Notes under the pieces: generated by a model | Seen by the model: the letters and a program-made list of their open reading frames with translations, nothing else | What the model was told of the DNA's origin: nothing | Database searches by the model: none | Assembly (NCBI GenBank): GCA_964498755.1 | Contig: CAZCIB010000032.1 | Location: 1-25,906, forward strand | Length of the DNA: 25,906 nt | Source of the DNA: RZZS01 sp964498755 | Lineage (GTDB): Bacteria > Pseudomonadota > Alphaproteobacteria > Micavibrionales > Micavibrionaceae | Direction: 5' to 3' | In this document: one piece after another, positions 14,824 to 22,412 of the stretch | How the letters are laid out: every line of letters begins with the position of its first letter | Numbering within the stretch: position 1 is the first letter of the stretch | Program-made: the position numbers and the translations under genes

Positions 14824-15486
14824 ATGAGCAGGACGCCGCCGAAATCGAAACTGCGCACGGCGCGCGGCCGCAAGAATTCCTCGACGCGCTGGCTGCAGAG
14901 GCAGATCAATGACCCTTACGTTGCAAAAGCGCAGGAAAAAGGCTACCGCTCGCGCGCGGCCTTCAAGCTCATTGAGATGAATGAAAAGCTCGGCTTTTTA
15001 AAGCCCGGCCTGAGAGTCGTTGATCTCGGCGCCGCGCCGGGCGGCTGGTCGCAGATCGCCGCCGAAGCCGGATGCGGCGTCGTTGCGATTGATCTTCTGG
15101 AGATGGGCGAGCTGCCGGGCGTCACGTTCGCGCAGATGGATTTCATGGATGAAGACGCGCCCGAAAAACTGCGGGAAATGATGGGCGGCGAAAACGGCGG
15201 GGGCGCGGATCTCGTGCTTTCCGACATGTCGCCAAATACCACGGGGCACAAAAAAACCGATCATATCCGCATTATGGCGCTGGTCGAGGCGGCCTATGAA
15301 TTCGCCGTTGAAGTTCTTGAACCCGAAGGAACGTTCATCGCCAAGGTCTTTCAGGGCGGCGCGGAAAACGATCTGCTGGCCCGCATGAAACAGGACTTTA
15401 AAACCGTGCGCCATATCAAGCCGCCCGCCTCGCGCAAGGAATCGGCGGAGCAATACGTCGTGGCAATCGGGTTTAGAGGTGGATGA
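14824..15486 (+). CDS. rlmE: 23S rRNA U2552 2'-O-methyltransferase RlmE
   Basis: RlmE (FtsJ/RrmJ) methylates the 2'-OH of U2552 in the A loop of 23S rRNA, a late step in large-subunit assembly. The SAM motif is VVDLGAAPGGWSQ (residues 65-77). The catalytic K-D-K-E set is intact at K48, D134 (LSDMSPNTTG), K174 (FIAKVFQGG) and E209 (SRKESAEQYVV), in exact register with the E. coli K38-D124-K164-E199 tetrad plus ten residues. The extra ten or so N-terminal residues are basic, as usual in alphaproteobacteria. The 220-residue protein is complete. It follows the small membrane protein by 1 nt. Downstream to 15641 there is no gene, only the AT-rich inverted repeat at 15537. Confidence 0.97.
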   Translation: MSRTPPKSKLRTARGRKNSSTRWLQRQINDPYVAKAQEKGYRSRAAFKLIEMNEKLGFLKPGLRVVDLGAAPGGWSQIAAEAGCGVVAIDLLEMGELPGVTFAQMDFMDEDAPEKLREMMGGENGGGADLVLSDMSPNTTGHKKTDHIRIMALVEAAYEFAVEVLEPEGTFIAKVFQGGAENDLLARMKQDFKTVRHIKPPASRKESAEQYVVAIGFRGG

Positions 15487-15536
15487 TTTTTAAAAAAAGA
15501 GTCATGCGCGTTTTCAGGTTTTGGGCCTGATGATAG

Positions 15537-15567
15537 AATCTAAAAATATTCGATAAATTTTTAGATT
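15537..15567. repeat. AT-rich inverted repeat before the RM genes
   Basis: AATCTAAAAAT (15537-15547) and ATTTTTAGATT (15557-15567) are perfect 11-bp arms with a 9-nt loop, 75 nt before the methyltransferase start. It could be an operator controlling methyltransferase expression, an AT-rich terminator for rlmE, or a boundary of the acquired island. It is not a recognised C-box. Confidence 0.55.
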
Positions 15568-15641
15568 ATGTTCCTTAAGCCTAAATTTTTGACTTGCAAG
15601 TTTATTTTGATTCTGAAAAAGTAAAGTGTGGAGAACATAAC

Positions 15642-16646
15642 ATGAACTTTGGGCCTTTTAAATTTATTGATCTCTTCGCCGGTCTGGGCGGGATCCGGAT
15701 TCCTTTTGAGAAATTCGGAGGGGAATGCGTTTTTTCTTCGGAAATCGACCCGCATTGCCAGAGAGCTTATGAAGCGAATTTCGGCGAAAGGCCTTTCGGC
15801 GATATCAATAAAATACCACCGCAAGAGATACCTGATCATGACGTTCTTTTAGCCGGCTTTCCATGTCAGGCGTTTAGCATTATCGGCCATAAAAAGGGAT
15901 TCGCGGATACGCGCGGAACGCTTTTCTTCAGGATTGAGAAAATTCTGGAGGCGAAACAGCCCGCCGCTTTTTTACTGGAAAACGTAAAGCAGCTCTATAC
16001 GCATGATCAGGGCCGCACATACGCAACCATCCATAAAAAACTGACAGACCTTGGATATAACGTTCACACGCAAATTCTGAACTCTCTGGACTTTGGCGTG
16101 CCGCAAAAGCGTGAGAGAACCTATATCGTCGGATTTCTGGACCACGATATCAGCTTTCATTTTCCTGAGGAGAAAAAGCCCTACGATTTGTCTTTGATAC
16201 TTGAAGACGACGCGGCTGTACCGAAGAGCTATTTCGCTTCGGATTATATCGTCAGAAAGCGTCTTCAATCCGTTAAAGGAACGCCTCCGGCCCCGGGCAT
16301 CTGGCATGAAAACAAAAGCGGCAATGTTTCCGCGCTGCCGTATTCCTGCGCGTTAAGGGCGAACGCGTCCTACAATTATTTGCTTGTAAACGGAAAAAGG
16401 CGTCTTACGGAACGGGAAATGCTGCGTCTGCAGGGATTTCCCGAGACTTATAAAATCGTTTGCAATTACAGCCAGACGCGTACGCAAGCAGGCAATTCCG
16501 TGACGTTACCTGTCATTGAATCAATAGCGCGAAATATATTTGAAGCCATAAATGAAGATAGCTTATTCGCTGGTGCACAGAGATTTCCCAGCTTACCACC
16601 GCTTACAATCGCTTGCCCCGGGGACGTTTACGCGGCCTCTAACTAG
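15642..16646 (+). CDS. Type II C5-cytosine DNA methyltransferase
   Basis: Modification enzyme that methylates carbon 5 of cytosine in its recognition site. Conserved motifs are all present in order: I DLFAGLGG (residues 10-17), IV GFPCQAFS with catalytic C75, VI ENV (113-115), VIII QKRER (155-159), IX RLTEREMLRLQGFP (254-267) and X QAGNSV (282-287). The target-recognition region between VIII and IX (about 165-250) is short, so a single specificity is expected; the site itself cannot be read off. Start at 15642 is chosen over an ATG 48 nt earlier because GTGGAGAA lies 8 nt before it and the product then begins just before motif I. No N-terminal helix-turn-helix is present, so it is not a self-repressing form. 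It is convergent with the presumed endonuclease (8-nt overlap). Confidence 0.95.
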   Translation: MNFGPFKFIDLFAGLGGIRIPFEKFGGECVFSSEIDPHCQRAYEANFGERPFGDINKIPPQEIPDHDVLLAGFPCQAFSIIGHKKGFADTRGTLFFRIEKILEAKQPAAFLLENVKQLYTHDQGRTYATIHKKLTDLGYNVHTQILNSLDFGVPQKRERTYIVGFLDHDISFHFPEEKKPYDLSLILEDDAAVPKSYFASDYIVRKRLQSVKGTPPAPGIWHENKSGNVSALPYSCALRANASYNYLLVNGKRRLTEREMLRLQGFPETYKIVCNYSQTRTQAGNSVTLPVIESIARNIFEAINEDSLFAGAQRFPSLPPLTIACPGDVYAASN

Positions 16647-17388
16647 AAATACGGCGCGGCACGATCCTGTAATGAGTTTCATCAAAATCTATTTTTTCTA
16701 GAATTTCTGCTGATGTGATCTTTCGAGGGGGATCTATTTCTATATTTAAAGCATAATCAGGGACTGTTTCATGAATGGTAAATTGTGCGCCATGCGGTTG
16801 CCACGTAAATTTATTCTCTTCATTACTAGCTCTACCTACTAAATTGTTGTTTTTGTTCCATTCCCAATTGTACTCATCAGGGTTATAGCGAACCGTGCTG
16901 GTTTCAAATATCGATACCTTATTTAAATCAGGGCCTTTTAGCAGAACGACTGTACGTAGTGTTTTGTATTTTTTATACAAAGCGGCAACGCGCTCATTCC
17001 AAATTTCAAGTATCAGTTTTCCTAGCTCACAAGGCTCCATGGAACTGACGTCTGAAACGCTGTAAGAATAAGCGGGCGAATTTCTTCCTGATATCAAACG
17101 AATTTTTTTTGCATTAAAGGGCTTGCTGTTTTTCACTGTTTTTGCGCCCCAAGCAGCCGATATTTCTGGCATAAGGATATCATCAAGCCCTACTACGCTT
17201 GGCTCCCACTTAGCTCCGATAGATTCAGCAAATATCTTCTCCCAGTCTTTGCCCTCAATATCCATCCTGCCCACAGCGATCAAAGAACTTATCTTACCTG
17301 CTACGTTGTGCACGAAGCCCTCAGGAAATTTTCCCATAGGGTAAGGTTCTCTAACGTTAGCTACTGTTCTTAGTTTCGGATCAGACAT
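16639..17388 (-). CDS. Probable cognate restriction endonuclease, unassigned
   Basis: Assigned by position: convergent with a C5 methyltransferase, overlapping its 3' end by 8 nt, and beside a vsr gene. The 249-residue protein is not one I can match confidently; families cutting CCNGG- or GGNNCC-like sites with Vsr partners are possible. Candidate catalytic residues are D69/D70 in VVGLDDILMP with K83 in AWGAKTVK, compatible with a variant PD-(D/E)XK core in which the acidic residue before K is replaced, as in NgoMIV/Cfr10I-type enzymes; this is inference. A Tyr/Asn/Trp-rich stretch (residues 168-182) may contact DNA. The ribosome site AAGGAAG is clear. The gene is markedly AT-richer than its neighbours, supporting horizontal acquisition. 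It looks intact, so the system is probably active. Confidence 0.7.
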   Translation of the reverse strand: MSDPKLRTVANVREPYPMGKFPEGFVHNVAGKISSLIAVGRMDIEGKDWEKIFAESIGAKWEPSVVGLDDILMPEISAAWGAKTVKNSKPFNAKKIRLISGRNSPAYSYSVSDVSSMEPCELGKLILEIWNERVAALYKKYKTLRTVVLLKGPDLNKVSIFETSTVRYNPDEYNWEWNKNNNLVGRASNEENKFTWQPHGAQFTIHETVPDYALNIEIDPPRKITSAEILEKIDFDETHYRIVPRRISS

Positions 17389-17463
17389 TTTTTCTTCCTT
17401 GATTAAGGACCATTATAGATAATAGCAATTTTAATAATTACATTAAAGCCAGTGTTACGCGCC

Positions 17464-17886
17464 ATGAAGAAAAAAACGCGGGAAACAGAAACTAAGAAAC
17501 GCCGAAGTGATATCATGCGCCGCGTCAAAAGCGAGAACACGCGGCCCGAGATGAAAATCAGAAAGTTATTGTTCGGCATGGGCTATCGCTACCGGCTTCA
17601 TCGCAGGGACCTGCCCGGCAAGCCCGACATTGTATTCCCGGGCCGGAAAAAAGCGATATTCGTCCATGGATGTTTCTGGCACGGGCATGACTGCCGCGCC
17701 GGGAAAAACCGCCCGGCCTCTAACAAAACGTACTGGACGGAGAAACTGGAGCGCAATATGGCCCGCGACCGCCGCAATCAGGAACAGCTCGCCGAACTGG
17801 GCTGGAGCTATCTGATTGTGTGGGAGTGCGAGATCAAAAACGAAATAGAACTCGCGGATCGTTTGGCGGGGTTTCTGAAGCCTTGA
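17464..17886 (+). CDS. vsr: Very short patch repair endonuclease Vsr
   Basis: Vsr nicks beside the T of T:G mismatches that arise when 5-methylcytosine deaminates within the partner methyltransferase's site, starting very short patch repair. Family features: RRSDIMRRVKSENTRPE near the N-terminus, the catalytic aspartate in LPGKPDIVFP, and the zinc and catalytic region FVHGCFWHGHDC with its H/C ligands. YLIVWECE closes the fold. The size of 140 residues is typical. The ATG at 17464 is used; a GTG four codons earlier is possible, and neither has a strong ribosome site. It completes a methyltransferase-endonuclease-Vsr set, divergent from the endonuclease, and indicates that the methylation generates a mutation burden the host corrects. 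Confidence 0.93.
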   Translation: MKKKTRETETKKRRSDIMRRVKSENTRPEMKIRKLLFGMGYRYRLHRRDLPGKPDIVFPGRKKAIFVHGCFWHGHDCRAGKNRPASNKTYWTEKLERNMARDRRNQEQLAELGWSYLIVWECEIKNEIELADRLAGFLKP

Positions 17887-17967
17887 TACAGACCGGCTAT
17901 ACGGCGTTTGAAACAATTCCCTTCCCTTCTTTTCCGTTCCGGTGTTATAGTCCAGTGCAAATCCTGT

Positions 17968-18004
17968 CCCGGCGGCGCGCCTGCAAGGCGCTGGCACAGC
18001 CGGG
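17968..18004 (+). promoter_or_regulatory. Structured leader before guaB
   Basis: CCCGGC (17968-17973) pairs with GCCGGG (17999-18004), enclosing a perfect GCGCCT/AGGCGC stem with loop GCA (17977-17991). It ends 20 nt before the guaB ATG, just ahead of the AAAGGAA ribosome site, and may affect translation. It matches no riboswitch I know. A TATAGT at 17946 lacks a partner -35. Confidence 0.4.
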
Positions 18005-18024
18005 ATCCAGTAAAAGGAATTTGC

Positions 18025-19506
18025 ATGCCCAGACTTGGTATATCGAACCGCACGATCCCCGAAGCCCTGACGTTTGACGACGTATTGCTGGTGCCCGCCG
18101 AAAGCGCGGTAGAGCCTGCGGACGTCGACACAAAAACAAAAGTCACCCGCGATATCGCGCTCAATATCCCGCTGCTCTCCGCGGCGATGGATACGGTCAC
18201 CGAAGCCGAACTGGCGATCGCCATGGCGCAGAATGGCGGGCTCGGGATCGTGCACCGCAATATGAGCATCGAGGAGCAGGCCCGCCACGTTAAAAAGGTC
18301 AAGCGCTTTGAATCCGGCATGGTGGTCGATCCGATCACGATCCGGCCCTACGCCACGCTCGCCGAGGCGCTGGAGCTGATGAAGCGTTTCGGCATTTCCG
18401 GCATTCCCGTGACGGAAGAAGACGGGCGGCTTGTCGGCATCCTCACCAACCGCGACGTGCGATTCGCCGAAAATACGGAGCAGCCTGTGCGCGAGCTGAT
18501 GACGTCTGAAAACCTCGTGAAGGTGTATAACAGCGTCGAGAAGGACGAGGCGCGCCGTCTGCTGCACAAGCACCGCATCGAAAAGCTTTTGATCGTTGAT
18601 GACAACGAAAAATGCACCGGGCTGATCACGGTTAAGGATATCGAGAAATCAACGCTCTTCCCGCAGGCCGTCAAGGATGCGCAGGGTCGTCTGCGGGTCG
18701 GCGGCGCGGTCGGCACGGGCGACGGGATCGAGCGCGCCGAGGCGCTCGTCGAGGCCGATATTGACGTCGTCGTCGTCGATACGGCGCATGGTCATTCGCA
18801 AAAGGTTATAAAAACGGTCAAAACCGTACGGGAAATCTGCAAGAACGGCGTTCAGATTATAGCGGGCAACGTCGTGACGAGAGACGCGGCGAAGGCCTTG
18901 ATTGACGCAGGCGCGGACGGGATCAAGGTCGGGATCGGTCCGGGCTCGATCTGTACGACGCGCGTCGTCGCAGGCGTCGGCATGCCGCAGCTGAGCGCGG
19001 TCATGGCCGTGGCGGAAGAATGTTCCAAACGCGGCGTGCCTTTGATTGCCGATGGCGGGATCAAGTATTCCGGCGATCTCGCGAAGGCGATCGCGGTCGG
19101 GGCGGATTGCGCGATGATGGGCTCGATGTTCGCGGGCACGGATGAGGCGCCGGGCGAAGTGATTCTTTACGAGGGGCGCTCTTACAAAACGTACCGAGGC
19201 ATGGGCAGCGTCGGCGCGATGGTCAAGGGCAGCGCCGACCGCTATTTCCAGGCGGGCGTAACGTCGTCGAACAAACTCGTTCCTGAAGGCATAGAAGGCC
19301 GCGTTCCTTATAAGGGCCCGATCGCCAACGTTATTCATCAGCTTGTCGGGGGCTTGCGCGCCTCCATGGGCTATACGGGAAACAAGTCGATAGAGGAAAT
19401 GAAATCCCGCGCCGAATTCGTGCGCATGACGGCCTCCGGCTACAATGAAAGCCACGTGCACGACGTGACGATTACCCGCGAAGCGCCGAACTACGGGAAG
19501 AAATGA
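18025..19506 (+). CDS. guaB: IMP dehydrogenase GuaB
   Basis: Oxidises IMP to XMP with NAD+, the committed step of guanine nucleotide synthesis, in the cytosol. The barrel starts at LTFDDVLLVP. Two CBS domains (about 97-215) are inserted, as in the full-length enzyme. The catalytic cysteine is C310 in GPGSICTTR. The substrate-binding IADGGIKYSGD (341-351), MMGSMFAGTDEAPG and flap region YRGMGSVGAM (390-399) are all present. The 493-residue product is complete. The ORF opens further upstream, but ATG at 18025 gives the standard N-terminus and has AAAGGAA in front. A GC-rich hairpin occupies the leader. The stop overlaps the following acetyltransferase start by 4 nt, so the two are coupled. guaA is not in the window. 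Confidence 0.98.
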   Translation: MPRLGISNRTIPEALTFDDVLLVPAESAVEPADVDTKTKVTRDIALNIPLLSAAMDTVTEAELAIAMAQNGGLGIVHRNMSIEEQARHVKKVKRFESGMVVDPITIRPYATLAEALELMKRFGISGIPVTEEDGRLVGILTNRDVRFAENTEQPVRELMTSENLVKVYNSVEKDEARRLLHKHRIEKLLIVDDNEKCTGLITVKDIEKSTLFPQAVKDAQGRLRVGGAVGTGDGIERAEALVEADIDVVVVDTAHGHSQKVIKTVKTVREICKNGVQIIAGNVVTRDAAKALIDAGADGIKVGIGPGSICTTRVVAGVGMPQLSAVMAVAEECSKRGVPLIADGGIKYSGDLAKAIAVGADCAMMGSMFAGTDEAPGEVILYEGRSYKTYRGMGSVGAMVKGSADRYFQAGVTSSNKLVPEGIEGRVPYKGPIANVIHQLVGGLRASMGYTGNKSIEEMKSRAEFVRMTASGYNESHVHDVTITREAPNYGKK

Positions 19507-19955
19507 TCGTTTTCAGAAAAGCCGAAACTTCTGATACTCCCTTCCTTTTACAGGCCTATGAAGAAATTCACGTTGGCATAGGCGACGTCGTTAAGCTCGA
19601 CAGGGACAATTTTCTGAAGCGTTTGCAAACGGATATATTTTCCGATCCGGCAAAAGCCTTTGTCGATGTCGCGGAAAAAGACGGCGCGCCTGTTGCCATG
19701 ATTATGTATTCAACGGTCTATTTCGCGGCGCAGGGTGAGGTTTTATGGGCCAGTGAGGCTTATGCCGACAAGGGGCACAGGGGTAAAATGATATATGCCA
19801 TCAAGCGCTATCTTGGCGACGTTGCGCGCGCCAAAGGCATTTCGAGGATCATGTTTGGAACTGATCTTAGCAAGGAGAGTCTGAACAGGCTTTGGCAAAA
19901 CATGAGCGCAACCGGCCTGAACGAACACTTTGCTTTCTGGATTGTCCGCGTTTGA
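19503..19955 (+). CDS. GNAT-family N-acetyltransferase-like protein
   Basis: Probable acetyl-CoA-dependent N-acetyltransferase of unknown substrate. The fold elements can be followed: MIVFRKAETSDTPFLLQAYE at the N-terminus, a strand pair near residues 60-85 (VAMIMYSTVYFAAQGEVLWA), motif A with the acetyl-CoA loop KGHRGKMIYAIKRYL (97-111), and a C-terminal strand and helix (GISRIMFGTDLSKESLNRLW). At 150 residues it is of usual length. The start overlaps the guaB stop (ATGA at 19503-19506). The combination of guaB and an acetyltransferase has no obvious metabolic logic; phage-like internal acetyltransferases share similar motif A sequences, so the substrate class is open. Confidence 0.78.
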   Translation: MIVFRKAETSDTPFLLQAYEEIHVGIGDVVKLDRDNFLKRLQTDIFSDPAKAFVDVAEKDGAPVAMIMYSTVYFAAQGEVLWASEAYADKGHRGKMIYAIKRYLGDVARAKGISRIMFGTDLSKESLNRLWQNMSATGLNEHFAFWIVRV

Positions 19956-19966
19956 GGACCAAAAAT

Positions 19967-20122
19967 TTAACTGACTCTTTCCTTCAGGAAGTCATTTTTC
20001 TCAAGCTGCACAACTTCGAGAATCATGCCTGGCTGGTCGTGCGACTCGCGCTCCCAGGTTTTCGTGATTTTTGGATCTTTAACCTTTACTGTTTCTTCAG
20101 GCGCGATTTGCGAATATTTCAT
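19967..20122 (-). CDS. Small 51-residue protein, unknown
   Basis: Encodes MKYSQIAPEETVKVKDPKIT followed by about 31 more residues, ending EKNDFLKERVS. It is hydrophilic and charge-rich, with no membrane segment or cysteine. The ATG has AAGGGG with 6-nt spacing, which supports translation. It ends 11 nt from the acetyltransferase stop, convergently. The gene follows the 95-residue unknown gene on the same strand, separated by a 56-bp inverted-repeat region, so co-transcription is possible. I know no family for it. Confidence 0.65.
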   Translation of the reverse strand: MKYSQIAPEETVKVKDPKITKTWERESHDQPGMILEVVQLEKNDFLKERVS

Positions 20123-20174
20123 GGCGTACCCCTTCACTTAATTCATATTCAACCTTACACTCTCGCCGCCAATA

Positions 20175-20230
20175 ATGAAATAATCCCTGTTATCTTACTA
20201 ACAAGGTCGCGATTATTACGATTATTTCAT
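20175..20230. repeat. Nested inverted repeat between two small genes
   Basis: ATGAAATAATC (20175-20185) and GATTATTTCAT (20220-20230) are perfect 11-bp arms, enclosing a smaller TGTTA/TAACA pair (20189-20203). It lies just after the stop of the gene at 20236 and before the one ending at 19967, on the minus strand. It may be an operator or a low-GC hairpin. Confidence 0.55.
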
Positions 20231-20235
20231 GTTGA

Positions 20236-20523
20236 TCAGGCCGTAGCCCGTTTCATCTGCCTGTTTTGCAGGTAATCTCTCAATAAATTCGCCTTGTCCG
20301 CCTGCCGGATTATTTGCGGCATGGGCTTGATGCCGAGGCGGGACAGGAATTTTTTATCCGTGTCCTTCACGGGAATAAAACGTTCCGCCGCCACCGTAAT
20401 GCCCTTAAGCATCTCCGGCGCCGAGATGATGATTTGTTTCGCATCGAAAGTGAGCTCGCCCTCAATGATGGAATGGAAATGCGCTTCGTCTGTTCCATGA
20501 AGGCTGATAAACGTTGCAGTCAT
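20236..20523 (-). CDS. Small 95-residue protein, unknown
   Basis: Not recognised. The start at 20523 is fixed by an ideal AGGAGG ribosome site 9 nt upstream; codons further 5' in the same frame are not needed. The soluble protein begins MTATFISLHGTDEAHFHSII and has an alternating beta-rich first half (GELTFDAKQIIISAPEM) and a basic helical C-terminus (RQADKANLLRDYLQNRQMKR). There is no cysteine, signal peptide or membrane segment. Its own promoter is predicted at 20548-20576, and the 51-residue gene lies beyond it. The strong ribosome site suggests abundant product. A small regulatory or structural role is conceivable, but nothing specific is shown. Confidence 0.75.
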   Translation of the reverse strand: MTATFISLHGTDEAHFHSIIEGELTFDAKQIIISAPEMLKGITVAAERFIPVKDTDKKFLSRLGIKPMPQIIRQADKANLLRDYLQNRQMKRATA

Positions 20524-20547
20524 TTGACTAACCTCCTGTATATTCTC

Positions 20548-20576
20548 ATTATTCACCGGCAGAAAACCGAAATCAA
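20548..20576 (-). promoter_or_regulatory. Sigma70-like promoter of the 95-residue gene
   Basis: On the minus strand TTGATT (20576-20571), 17 nt, AATAAT (20553-20548). A transcript would start about 18 nt before the ATG, leaving just room for the AGGAGG site. Confidence 0.5.
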
Positions 20577-20736
20577 GCCCGCAAAAACCATAAAATTTAT
20601 ATGTTTCAAGCAGTTAAATGCGATTTCGTTTTGTACTGTCCAATATGGATTATCATAAAAATTGTTAATAAAAGGTTTATCTTTTTATTATTGCTGCTAT
20701 TTTTTACACACAGTCTCCTTACAGAAAATCCACGCC

Positions 20737-22179
20737 ATGAATCACGCCGCCCGCATTCAGTCCACGATCGATCTTTTAGAGCGTATTGCAAAAGCCCGCA
20801 TCCCCATGGATTCGGTCTGCGGCGATTATTTCCGAACGCGCAAGTATATCGGCGCGAAGGACCGGGCGGATATTGCGGAGCGCGTTTACGCCGTCATGCG
20901 CGCGCATGCGCGGATCTGCTGGTGGCTGGCAAAAATGGGCGCGGACGATTCGCCGCGAAATCGCGTCATCGTCTGGCTGGTTCTGGGTGAAGGCCGCGAC
21001 GCGCAAGCGCTGTTCACCGGGGACAAGCACGCGCCGACGAGGATGAGCGAGGAGAAGGTTGGGTTTGTAAGGTCATTGCTTACGTCTGTCTCCTCAACCG
21101 ATTTCTCTCGATGTTCGAAATCACCCTCTCCCCGGGGAGAGGATGGTCCGAGCGATAAGCGAGAACCGGGTGAGGGGAGCGGCGGAATGCTTAGCCATCC
21201 AGACATGCCGCTGTCCGTACGCGCCGAATGCCCGCCGCAATATGAAGAGAGTTTAAAAAATTACTTTGGCGATGAATTTGAAAACGAGATGGCGGCGATG
21301 ATCCCGCCCGCCACGCTGGACTTGCGCGTCAACGTCAACAAGGCCAGCCGTGAAAAGGCGCAAAACTATCTTGAGGCCGACGGCGTGAAAACGGAACTCA
21401 CGCCATATTCGCCCTGGGGACTGCGCTGCGAGAACAAAGCCTTCCTCTCGCGCACCAAGGCGTTTTCGCAAGGCTGGATCGAGATACAGGATGAGGGCTC
21501 GCAAATGATTGCCCTGGCTGTTGATCCGAAGCCTGGCATGAGCGTTCTGGATTACTGCGCAGGGGCAGGAGGCAAAACTCTGGCGCTGGCGGCTGCGATG
21601 AATGTAAAGGGCCGAATCGTTGCGATGGATACCGAAGAGCGTCGTTTGCAAAAGGGTAAAGAGCGTTTCAGGAAAGCGGGCGTATCCGACATCATCGAGA
21701 CGCGCGCGTTGTCCGACGATAAAAACCGCAAATGGCTGCGGCGGCAAAAGGGAACGTTTGACGCCGTGCTTTGTGACGTGCCCTGTACGGGGACGGGAAC
21801 ATGGCGGCGTAACCCGGATATGCGCTGGAGAACCTATGGACCGTCTCTGGAAGAACTCATCGAAATTCAAGCTGATATTCTGGACCGCGTGGCGCATACG
21901 GTCAAACCGGGCGGCAGGCTCGTCTACGCGACATGTTCATTGCTGCCCGAGGAAAATGAGCGCCAGATAGAGGCCTTTCTGGGGCGGCATGCGGGATTTG
22001 AGTTGGTGGATGGCCCCCTCACCCCAACCCTCTCCCCGGGGAGAGGGAGGAGCGCCGAAGGCGCGGAGGGTGAGGGGATTCAGCCATGCGAAGACAGTCC
22101 CTATATGCGCCTCACCCCGCACCGGCATAATACGGACGGGTTTTTTGCTGCGGCGATCCAGAAAAAAGACGTTGAATGA
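20737..22179 (+). CDS. rsmB: 16S rRNA m5C methyltransferase RsmB-like
   Basis: Member of the NOL1/NOP2/Sun group; RsmB makes m5C967 in 16S rRNA. The N-terminal helical region (1-110) precedes a SAM domain with DYCAGAGGKTLALAAAM (about residue 270), the motif VI cysteine in CDVPCTGTG (about 348) and the nucleophile cysteine in YATCSLLPEENE (about 400). Start at 20737 gives MNHAARIQSTIDLLERI, the usual N-terminus; the ribosome site is weak. At 480 residues it is longer than its relatives because two GC-rich palindromes are translated in frame: residues about 127-150 (KSPSPRGEDGPSDKREPGEG) and about 425-450 (PLTPTLSPGRGRSAEGAEGE). Both fall outside the conserved motifs, in likely surface loops, so the enzyme is probably active. 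Other m5C methylases of the group, such as RsmF-like proteins, are less likely. Confidence 0.9.
   Translation: MNHAARIQSTIDLLERIAKARIPMDSVCGDYFRTRKYIGAKDRADIAERVYAVMRAHARICWWLAKMGADDSPRNRVIVWLVLGEGRDAQALFTGDKHAPTRMSEEKVGFVRSLLTSVSSTDFSRCSKSPSPRGEDGPSDKREPGEGSGGMLSHPDMPLSVRAECPPQYEESLKNYFGDEFENEMAAMIPPATLDLRVNVNKASREKAQNYLEADGVKTELTPYSPWGLRCENKAFLSRTKAFSQGWIEIQDEGSQMIALAVDPKPGMSVLDYCAGAGGKTLALAAAMNVKGRIVAMDTEERRLQKGKERFRKAGVSDIIETRALSDDKNRKWLRRQKGTFDAVLCDVPCTGTGTWRRNPDMRWRTYGPSLEELIEIQADILDRVAHTVKPGGRLVYATCSLLPEENERQIEAFLGRHAGFELVDGPLTPTLSPGRGRSAEGAEGEGIQPCEDSPYMRLTPHRHNTDGFFAAAIQKKDVE
21118..21182. repeat. In-frame palindromic element 1 in rsmB
   Basis: The 18-bp perfect palindrome CCTCTCCCCGGGGAGAGG (21125-21142) is flanked by CACCC at the left and GGGTGAGGGG at the right, with GCGATAAGCG between. 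The element adds about 22 residues to RsmB between its N-terminal and methyltransferase parts. Confidence 0.85.
22013..22080. repeat. In-frame palindromic element 2 in rsmB
   Basis: A nested cruciform: outer arms CCCCTCACCC (22015-22024) and GGGTGAGGGG (22068-22077); inner 20-bp palindrome (22028-22047), CCCTCTCCCC meeting GGGGAGAGGG; and a small GCGCC/GGCGC hairpin (22052-22064). It is read in frame near the RsmB C-terminus. Confidence 0.88.
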
Positions 22180-22246
22180 AAAAAGCTTGACGCCGCCTTA
22201 TGTTTATGAAAATAGCCTGTCTTTAGAATGCAGGGAATGACGCTTC

Positions 22247-22399
22247 ATGCGAGCTCTATTTAATTCTTTTGGTTTCGGGGGCGACAGGATCGACCGTGAA
22301 AAACGAAGCCTGTACAGAAAAGCAGCCAAGGCGCGGATGGCGCTTTTAAACAGCCTGCAGGAGGCCCCGCATTTCACCGCCATGACGTCTTTGCGCTGA
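22247..22399 (+). CDS. Possible 50-residue basic protein
   Basis: An ORF of 50 codons starting MRALFNSFGFGGDRIDREKR and ending in a helical, Ala/Lys/Arg-rich stretch followed by FTAMTSLR. AGGGA lies 10 nt before the ATG. It follows rsmB by 67 nt, and the next gene starts 48 nt later. The amphipathic character and reasonable codon use favour a real gene, but no family supports it. Confidence 0.45.
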   Translation: MRALFNSFGFGGDRIDREKRSLYRKAAKARMALLNSLQEAPHFTAMTSLR

Positions 22400-22412
22400 T
22401 TGACAAAATCAG

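Noticed and set aside
17946..17975. TATAGT and a tRNA T-arm-like stretch before guaB
   Set aside because: No -35 at proper spacing, and no acceptor, D or anticodon arms around the T-arm-like sequence.
17566..19461. Long minus-strand ORFs opposite vsr and guaB
   Set aside because: Shadows of intact conserved genes; His/Arg-rich reverse-frame composition.
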